From: an uncultured Planctomycetaceae bacterium
Lineage (GTDB): Bacteria > Planctomycetota > Planctomycetia > Pirellulales > UBA1268
Direction of reading: 5' to 3'
Assembly: GCA_937900985.1 (NCBI GenBank)
Contig: CALCGM010000374.1
Coordinates: forward strand, 1 to 6,317
Length of the DNA stretch: 6,317 bases
Below the pieces are notes generated by a model that saw nothing but the letters and a program-made list of their open reading frames with translations, had not been told where the DNA came from and did no database searches. The translations under genes and the position numbers were made by a program. Shown in pieces: positions 1 through 5,400 of the stretch (the first letter of the stretch is position 1; each line of letters opens with the position of its first letter).

Positions 1-908
1 AGCCCGTCCACCGCCACCTCAGCGAGGTCGGGAGCATTGACTTCATACTGAGCCATGCGAGTGACGTCTTCAATCCGGCCGTCATCGAAAAAGGCCATCA
101 CACGCAGCTGCTGCCGCTGCCCGGGCATCAGCGTCCGTTCGGTGGGAAACACCTCGATCCGCGCCACCTGCGGCGGCTTCGCGCCGCTCGGCCGAGCCCC
201 CTCGCGAATCCACTCCGCGAGCAGCTGGTAGGAAGGCGACCCCACCTCGATCAGCTTGCCACCACCATGCGGCACCTCGGCGGCGGCCTTGGCCAGCAGC
301 AGGCTTGTTTCTGGGGCGACCAGTGAGATGCGACGGCCCCTCGCCTCCTTGACGAGGTGCTCATGGTCTTCGGCCGGCTCAAAGCCGAGCAGCGAAAGCC
401 GGAAGCCGTTCTGCCCGCCGCTCTTGCCGTGGCAGCCGCCACCGTTGCAGCCATACTTGGTGAAGACCGGCACGATCTGGCTGATGAAGTCGATCGGGGG
501 ATCGTTGCCCACCCGCTCTACCACCAGCGGCACCGCAACCTCGGCCGCTCCCTCGGTAGTGGCCACGACCCGACCCTCCCCGTCGGCCAGCGGCACGAGC
601 ATGCCGCCAGGCTCAACAGTCGCCAGGGAGGCTGGCTCCACCCGCCACGACACGTTGCCTGTGGCATCGACCTCCAGCGCCGAGCCGTGAGGCGTGGCAG
701 TCACGATCAGCTGCCGTCGATCCCGGCTTCCAACCAGCCGCATGGGGCCGGGCTCGGGCTGGCCCGTGGAGATGGCAACCGCAAGGTCCAGTGCAGCAGC
801 GGCCTGCTCAGCCGTGGCGTCATCCGCGACGCTCAGCGACCAGGCCGCGCTCACCGAAGCCACCGCCACAAGACCCTGCCACATCGCTATCGACACACGC
901 GTTCGCAT
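1..908 (-). CDS. DUF1549/DUF1553-family planctomycete cytochrome-like protein, N-terminal part (3' truncated by window edge)
   Basis: The frame reads open from the ATG at 908 to the window edge, giving 302 complete residues and no stop. Residues 1-28 look like a Sec signal peptide: Arg at 2 and 4, then a hydrophobic stretch, with likely cleavage after SVA before DD. Residues about 57-130 are beta-rich and resemble a bacterial Ig-like (Big_2) domain. Residues about 140-240 form a cytochrome-like domain with the motif GCNGGGCHGKSGGQNGF. Its C154-x4-C159-H160 pattern and the following LSLLGFEP are hallmarks of the planctomycete family that normally continues into DUF1549 and DUF1553. A second Ig-like domain begins near residue 248 (VARIEVFPTERTL). 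The start is supported by a strong ribosome binding site. The family is exported and its biochemical role is unestablished; haem binding is inferred from the motif. The DUF1549/DUF1553 part is expected beyond the window and is not seen here. Confidence 0.88.
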   Translation of the reverse strand, partial: MRTRVSIAMWQGLVAVASVSAAWSLSVADDATAEQAAAALDLAVAISTGQPEPGPMRLVGSRDRRQLIVTATPHGSALEVDATGNVSWRVEPASLATVEPGGMLVPLADGEGRVVATTEGAAEVAVPLVVERVGNDPPIDFISQIVPVFTKYGCNGGGCHGKSGGQNGFRLSLLGFEPAEDHEHLVKEARGRRISLVAPETSLLLAKAAAEVPHGGGKLIEVGSPSYQLLAEWIREGARPSGAKPPQVARIEVFPTERTLMPGQRQQLRVMAFFDDGRIEDVTRMAQYEVNAPDLAEVAVDG

Positions 909-913
909 CGGTG

Positions 914-920
914 CTCCTCC
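914..920 (-). promoter_or_regulatory. Ribosome binding site of the DUF1549-type gene
   Basis: The minus strand reads GGAGGAG, then five bases, then the ATG at 908. This is a near-ideal Shine-Dalgarno sequence at normal spacing. It fixes the start of the downstream gene and argues that the gene is translated independently of its upstream neighbour. Confidence 0.8.
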
Positions 921-928
921 AGGATGAT

Positions 929-942
929 GGCCCACTGGGGCC
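929..942 (-). repeat. Short GC-only inverted repeat in the leader of the DUF1549-type gene
   Basis: GGCCC and GGGCC flank a four-base loop, giving a five-pair all-GC stem. It ends eight bases before the GGAGGAG ribosome binding site on the minus strand. As RNA it could fold just upstream of the ribosome site and influence initiation. A five-pair stem in GC-rich DNA can also arise by chance. Confidence 0.35.
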
Positions 943-994
943 TTCGATGCACGGTTTCGAGTATGGTTCCCCGAACATAAAAGTGTAACAAAGC

Positions 995-1007
995 GTCACA
1001 CTGTGAC
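995..1007. repeat. 13-base near-perfect palindrome GTCACA-C-TGTGAC
   Basis: GTCACA is followed by one base and then its exact reverse complement TGTGAC. A loop of one base is too tight for a normal RNA hairpin, so a protein-binding operator half-site pair is the more natural reading. The TGTGA/TCACA words occur in CRP/FNR-family sites, but there the order and spacing differ (TGTGA-N6-TCACA), so no specific regulator is assigned. It lies beside the A/T-rich patch of the gap. Confidence 0.35.
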
Positions 1008-1011
1008 TGAA

Positions 1012-1029
1012 CTGACTGAAACCAGTCAG
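1012..1029 (-). terminator. Possible 3'-end hairpin after the DUF1552 gene (weak)
   Basis: CTGACTG and CAGTCAG form a perfect seven-pair stem around a four-base loop. It begins four bases after the TAA stop of the DUF1552 gene. The position is right for a terminator or an RNA-stabilising structure. However, the stem is short and the minus strand continues with TTCAGTCACAG rather than a run of T, so it is not a classical intrinsic terminator. It may instead be a partial attenuator or a processing site between genes two and three. Confidence 0.35.
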
Positions 1030-1033
1030 CTGC

Positions 1034-2395
1034 TTAGCCGATCTCTTCCAGCGGCACCGCTGCATCGCCGTAGGCCTGTAACGGTACGCCCATTACATCC
1101 ATCAGCGAGAGAAACAGCCGACAGAGCTGTCGCTGTTCCGCTCCCGTGTAGTCGAGCACGCGGCCGCCGGCGAGCCGCCCGCCACCGCCGCCGAGCAGGG
1201 CCACGGGCAGCTGGTCGTTGTCGTGCCGGGCGCCCGCCATCATGCTCGAGCAGAGCATCACGACGGTGTTGTCGAGCACCGAGCCCTCGCCCTCCTGCGT
1301 TGCCGCCAGCCGTCTGCCGAGGTAGGCCATCTGCTCGACGAAAAACTGGTTGACCTTCAGCCAGTCCTCACCGTCGGAATGCGACAGCAGGTGATGAATC
1401 ATGTAGTCGATGCCCTGGGTGGGGTTGTCGACACGGGTGAGATTCGGAAACCGCAGGGCCGAGTGATCGTTGTTGAGCTTCAGCGTGACAACCCGCGACG
1501 TGTCGGTCTGAAACGCGAGCACGAGGATGTCGCACATCAGCCGCATATGCTCGGCGATGTCTTGCGGAATGCCATCGGGCGGCCGCGGACGATCGGGCGT
1601 CTGCAGGGGTGGCCGCCACCCCTGCAGCTCACCACGCGTGCCCGCCCCCTCGATCCGCGACTCCACGTCACGCACGCTGTCGAGATACTCATCGAGCTTC
1701 CGGCGATCCGCCAGGCTGATCCGCCGGCGGAGATCGGCCGCATCCTCGATCACCGCATCGAGCACGCTCGCGTCCCCCCGCTCGACGTCGTCTTTGAAGA
1801 GCCGATCGAAGGCCAGGGCCGGATAGAGCTCCAACGGCGTGGGCGTGGTGGGCGAGCTCCAGGAGATGTGCGAGCTGTAGAGCATCGAATAGTTCTTATG
1901 GACCGACGGGTTGGCCCGCTCGCAGCCGAGCACGAGGCTCGGCACCTTGGTCGCCCGCCGGTGCGCCTGGGCAATCACCTGATCAAAGCTCGTGCCCGAG
2001 CGAATCTCACCGCCGCTGGCCAGCGGGGCGCCCGAGAGCAGGTTGCCGGTCTGCGAACTGTGGATGTTTCCTTTGCGGGCCTCCTCGTGATAGAGCCCCT
2101 TCACCAAGACAAACTGCTCGCGAAAATCGGCCAGCGGCTCGAGCACCCGCCCCAGCTTCATCGCTGAGCCCGTTCCCTCTGCCCACCACTCGCGGGAATG
2201 AAACCCGTTGCCGGCGAAGAGCACCGCCAGCCGCGTCGGTGGCCCTGCCGCAGGCCCCTCGGCAGCCGCCGCGGCGGGTGGCCGAAACGACTCCAGCCAG
2301 GGCAGCGCCATCGACACGCCCAGCCCTCGCAGCACGGCTCGCCGCGAACATGGCAGACCGCCCCGGGCCGCCGTTGAATCGAACGCTGATGTCAT
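1034..2395 (-). CDS. DUF1552 (HXXSHH-family) protein, Tat-exported, complete
   Basis: A complete 453-residue protein, close to the family's usual length. The N-terminus carries a twin-arginine signal, SRRAVLRG at residues 17-24, then a hydrophobic stretch and an Ala-rich segment (41-45), so Tat export is predicted. Family signatures follow in order: LAVLFAGNGFHSREWW (56-71), HSSQTGNLLSG (112-122), ISWSSPTTPTP (177-187), DRRKLDEYLDSVRDVESRI (230-248), MCDILVLAFQTDTSRVV (287-303), and the C-terminal CSSMMAGARHDNDQLPVAL (382-400) with the glycine run LLGGGGG. The name-giving HXXSHH motif appears as HHLLSHS (334-340), with Ser in place of the last His. Function is not established; a distant relation to alkaline phosphatase/sulfatase-like folds is possible but I cannot show it. 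The gene lies 49 bases after the DUF1592 gene, the usual pairing in planctomycetes, and probably shares its transcript. Confidence 0.93.
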   Translation of the reverse strand: MTSAFDSTAARGGLPCSRRAVLRGLGVSMALPWLESFRPPAAAAAEGPAAGPPTRLAVLFAGNGFHSREWWAEGTGSAMKLGRVLEPLADFREQFVLVKGLYHEEARKGNIHSSQTGNLLSGAPLASGGEIRSGTSFDQVIAQAHRRATKVPSLVLGCERANPSVHKNYSMLYSSHISWSSPTTPTPLELYPALAFDRLFKDDVERGDASVLDAVIEDAADLRRRISLADRRKLDEYLDSVRDVESRIEGAGTRGELQGWRPPLQTPDRPRPPDGIPQDIAEHMRLMCDILVLAFQTDTSRVVTLKLNNDHSALRFPNLTRVDNPTQGIDYMIHHLLSHSDGEDWLKVNQFFVEQMAYLGRRLAATQEGEGSVLDNTVVMLCSSMMAGARHDNDQLPVALLGGGGGRLAGGRVLDYTGAEQRQLCRLFLSLMDVMGVPLQAYGDAAVPLEEIG

Positions 2396-2403
2396 CGTGG
2401 TTT

Positions 2404-2410
2404 CTCCCTC
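2404..2410 (-). promoter_or_regulatory. Ribosome binding site of the DUF1552 gene
   Basis: The minus strand reads GAGGGAG, with about eight bases between it and the ATG at 2395. It supports that start, which also places the twin-arginine motif at the normal distance from the N-terminus. The 49-base gap in which it lies (2396-2444) shows no convincing promoter or terminator, consistent with co-transcription with the upstream gene. Confidence 0.7.
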
Positions 2411-2444
2411 GTGAGGCTCTCGCCACAGCGGCTCGTGCCTGCGG

Positions 2445-5400
2445 TCATTCTGCTTCCAGTGGGTCGCGAGCGTCGCGGCCGCGGATCATCCGAAACTGCG
2501 GACTGCTCACGATCATCCTGATCGCATGCCCAATCCGGTGATCGTGGGCGGCCAGCTCAGACCGCATCGCCTCGAGCAACGGCTCGTCGGAGAGCTGCAC
2601 GGCCCGGCCAAGGGCATAGCCGAGCAGCTTGCGGCAGAACTGCACGACAAAGGCCTCCCGACGTTCGGTCAGCAGCCATGCCCGCAGCCCGTCAACGCCC
2701 TCAATCTGTGTGCCATCAGGCAGCGTGGTCGACGCGTCAATCGGCTGCCCGGCGGCATCGGCCTCGCGGAAGCGGCCCACCGCGTCAAACTCCTCAAGGG
2801 CAAAGCCCAGCGGGTCGATCTGGCGGTGGCAGCGGCTGCACGAGGCGTTCTCCGAGTGGAGTTCGATCAGCTGCCGCTCGGTGAGCCCTGCAGGCACCGT
2901 CTCCGCCAGCAGCGGCACATCCTTGGGCGGCTTGGGCAGCTTCTCGCCCAGCATCGTCTCAAACAGCCAGTTGCCCCGCAGGATGGGGCTCGTTCGCGAG
3001 GCCCCCGCCTGGGTGGCGAGCGTGGAGCCCAGCGTGAGCACACCCCCGCGGCCGTAGGATCGCACGCCCTCCACCCTCCGCCAGGCGTCGCCCTCCACCC
3101 CCGGGATCCCGTAGTGGGCAGCGAGCGGCCCGTTGAGGAAGGTGTGGTCGGCATCGAGCAGCGCGAGGATGGAGCGATCGTGCTGGAAGAAGTCGGTCAG
3201 GAAACGCACCGTCTCCTCCTCAATCGCCCCCCGCAGCCCCGCAAACTCCGGAAAGACCGCCTCGTTCTTCTCCGCATCCCGGGCAAAGCCCGAGACGTGC
3301 AGCCAGTGGGTGCCAAACTCGATCGCCAGCCGGCTCGCCCGTGGGTCGGCACGCATCCGCTCCGCCTGCTCAACCAGCACGTCCGTGCTGGTGAGACTGC
3401 CATCGGCTGCGGCAGTGAGCAGCTCGGCATCCGGCGGCGACGACCAGAGAAAGTAGCTCAGTCGGGTGGCCAGTTCGTAGGCATCGACCGGCTGCGGCGA
3501 CTCACCGGGTGGCGGCACCTCAAGCTTGTAGAGGAAGTCGGGCGAGACCAGCACCCGGGCCACGAGCATCGCCATTGCCTCCTCGTGCGAAAGCCCCTCG
3601 CCCAGCAGCAGGCCATGCAGCCCGCGAAGGTCTGCGGCCTCCGACGCTGTCAAAGGACGCCGAAACGCCTGCTCGGCAAAGGCCACCAGGGCGCCGAGCT
3701 GCGCAGGCTGGCAGGCCACCAGCCGTTCGCGATACGCCTCAGCCCGGGCCTCCACCGCCGGCTTCATCTGGCGAAACGGAACCGCCAGATCCGGCCGGTC
3801 TTGCGTCGCAAACTCGGTGATCTGCTCAAGCGACGCTTCGAGCTTCAAGGGCTCGGCACTGACAAACAGCAGCTCATCCCAGAGCCGCTCCAGCTCCGCG
3901 GCCTCCGCCTCGGTGAGCATCAGCCGCCGCAGGTGCTCGTCTTCGCGGTAGAGCACGTTGAGCGTGACCACTTCATCGACCGGCACGATCCGCACGTAGC
4001 AGAGCGCCTGCGGAAAGAGGTCTCGAAACTCGTCAAACGACCGCTCCATCCGCTCCCAGCCAGCCGTTCCCTCGCGGGCCAGGATCGGCAGCTCAGGCGT
4101 CAGCGGGGTCTGTGGATCAAAGCTTCCCGGCCCCACCGAAACCTGCACACTCGCCTCGCCCCCAGCCTCCGCCGCAATTCCGGCGGTCGTCACAAGCTCA
4201 CAGCCGGCCACCAGCTCTGCCGGCAAGGAAAACGCATGCACCCCGGGAGCCGAGAGCTGGAGATCACCGCCGGCCGCGTCGGCAGGCTGCTCCGCCAGCC
4301 AGGCCGCCAGCGAGGGGGCAAGAATCGGCCCCGTCGCCGCCAGCAGCAGCGATCGCAGCTCGGCATCGGGCGAGCCCGCGGGCAGCGTGGCTGGCTCGGC
4401 CGCCAACACCACAGCCAGTTCGGCCGCGATCTCGGCTCGCTCGTCAGCCTCGCCCGCCGACAGCCAGCGGTCGGCGATCGACCCCGCGGGAATCACCGTC
4501 TGAGCCTGATGCTCCAGCGGCTCGCTCGTGAAGTGCCACACGCCGGCGTGGCCTGCCGCATCGGCGTGCGGGTTGCCAGCAAGAATCTCCGGCGAAACAT
4601 CCGCGGCGAGGTCCCACCGCCGGTCGCCGGCGGTGAGCGTCAGCGAGAGTGCGGTCATGTCGCAGGCATGGTTGCCGTCGCGAGGGTCGATCACCAGCGA
4701 GATCGCATCGCCTGCCTGCAGTGGCACCGCGTCCGCCGCGAAGGCCTGGGCATCCGCACCATCCGCCACGCCCTCAGCGATCACCTGTCGCGTTCCCCGG
4801 CGACGCACCTGCAGGCTCCAGGCCACCCCATTGCCACAGCCGATGTGGGCCCGCTGCACACTCCCTTCCAGTTGCACATCGAGGGCGGTTGGACTCACCC
4901 ACGACACGAGCACCCGCCGGTTGGGAGCCGGATGCACGCCGACGGAGTGGGGCCGCATCGTGCCAGGAATCTGCACCTCCTGATCCGAGGCGTTGGCGAG
5001 CACCGAGAGCGCATCGGCCCCGGTCCAGCCGGTGACAAACGGCCAGCCACCGATGCCTTCGCCGCGGCCGGTGATCGGCTCGCCCAGGCTCACCGCCCCG
5101 TCAGCCTCGATGCCGAGGGTGGCCAGCCAGCCCTGCAGGATCCGCGGATCGACCGCGTGGGCTGCAGCAAGCTCGTCGACCGAAGCCACCGCCCCCTTCC
5201 CCGATCGCATCTGCTCGAGCACCTCGGCAGCCGCCGCCAGGCAGCCGCTCGTCTGCTCGGTGAGGGTTGCCCGCCACGAGCCGACGGCGTCGGCCAGGTC
5301 TCCGACCGCCAGCAGCGGAAGATCGCCCCGGCCCGCCGCCACCAGCCTGGGCCGTTCGAAGACCACGAGGTCGTCGGTCGCCCCATCCCCGGCAGCGGTT

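Larger units (their letters stand above)
909..1033 (-). promoter_or_regulatory. 125-base intergenic region, possible promoter/leader of the DUF1549-type gene
   Basis: This is the longer of the two gaps. It contains the only clearly A/T-rich patch in the window (about 974-993; the minus strand reads TTGTTACACTTTTATGTT), surrounded by GC-rich coding DNA. Such a patch is where a promoter would be expected, but I find no convincing sigma70 -35/-10 pair at 17-base spacing. An ECF-type match starting at GGAACC (minus strand, about 970-965) is possible but weak. The gap also holds several short inverted repeats, listed separately. Independent transcription of the third gene is an inference. Confidence 0.3.

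Noticed and set aside
357..980. A 207-codon plus-strand open frame (and an overlapping one at 256-690) opposite the DUF1549-type gene
   Set aside because: The minus strand here encodes a signal peptide, an Ig-like domain and a cytochrome-like domain behind a strong ribosome site. The plus-strand products are low-complexity Ala/Arg/Ser/His-rich shadows.
1223..2167. A 314-codon plus-strand open frame opposite the DUF1552 gene
   Set aside because: It is antisense to a complete, well-supported DUF1552 gene, has no family signature and has a typical shadow composition.
2396..2444. The 49-base gap between the DUF1592 and DUF1552 genes as a promoter or terminator site
   Set aside because: Apart from the ribosome binding site I see no -10/-35 pair, no stable stem and no T run. 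It is best read as an ordinary spacer within a transcript.
3061..3105. Short direct repeat of CGCCCTCCACCC
   Set aside because: It reflects the repeated Val-Glu-Gly residues in the protein (GVEG...RVEGV) with the same codon choices. There are two copies only, inside coding DNA.
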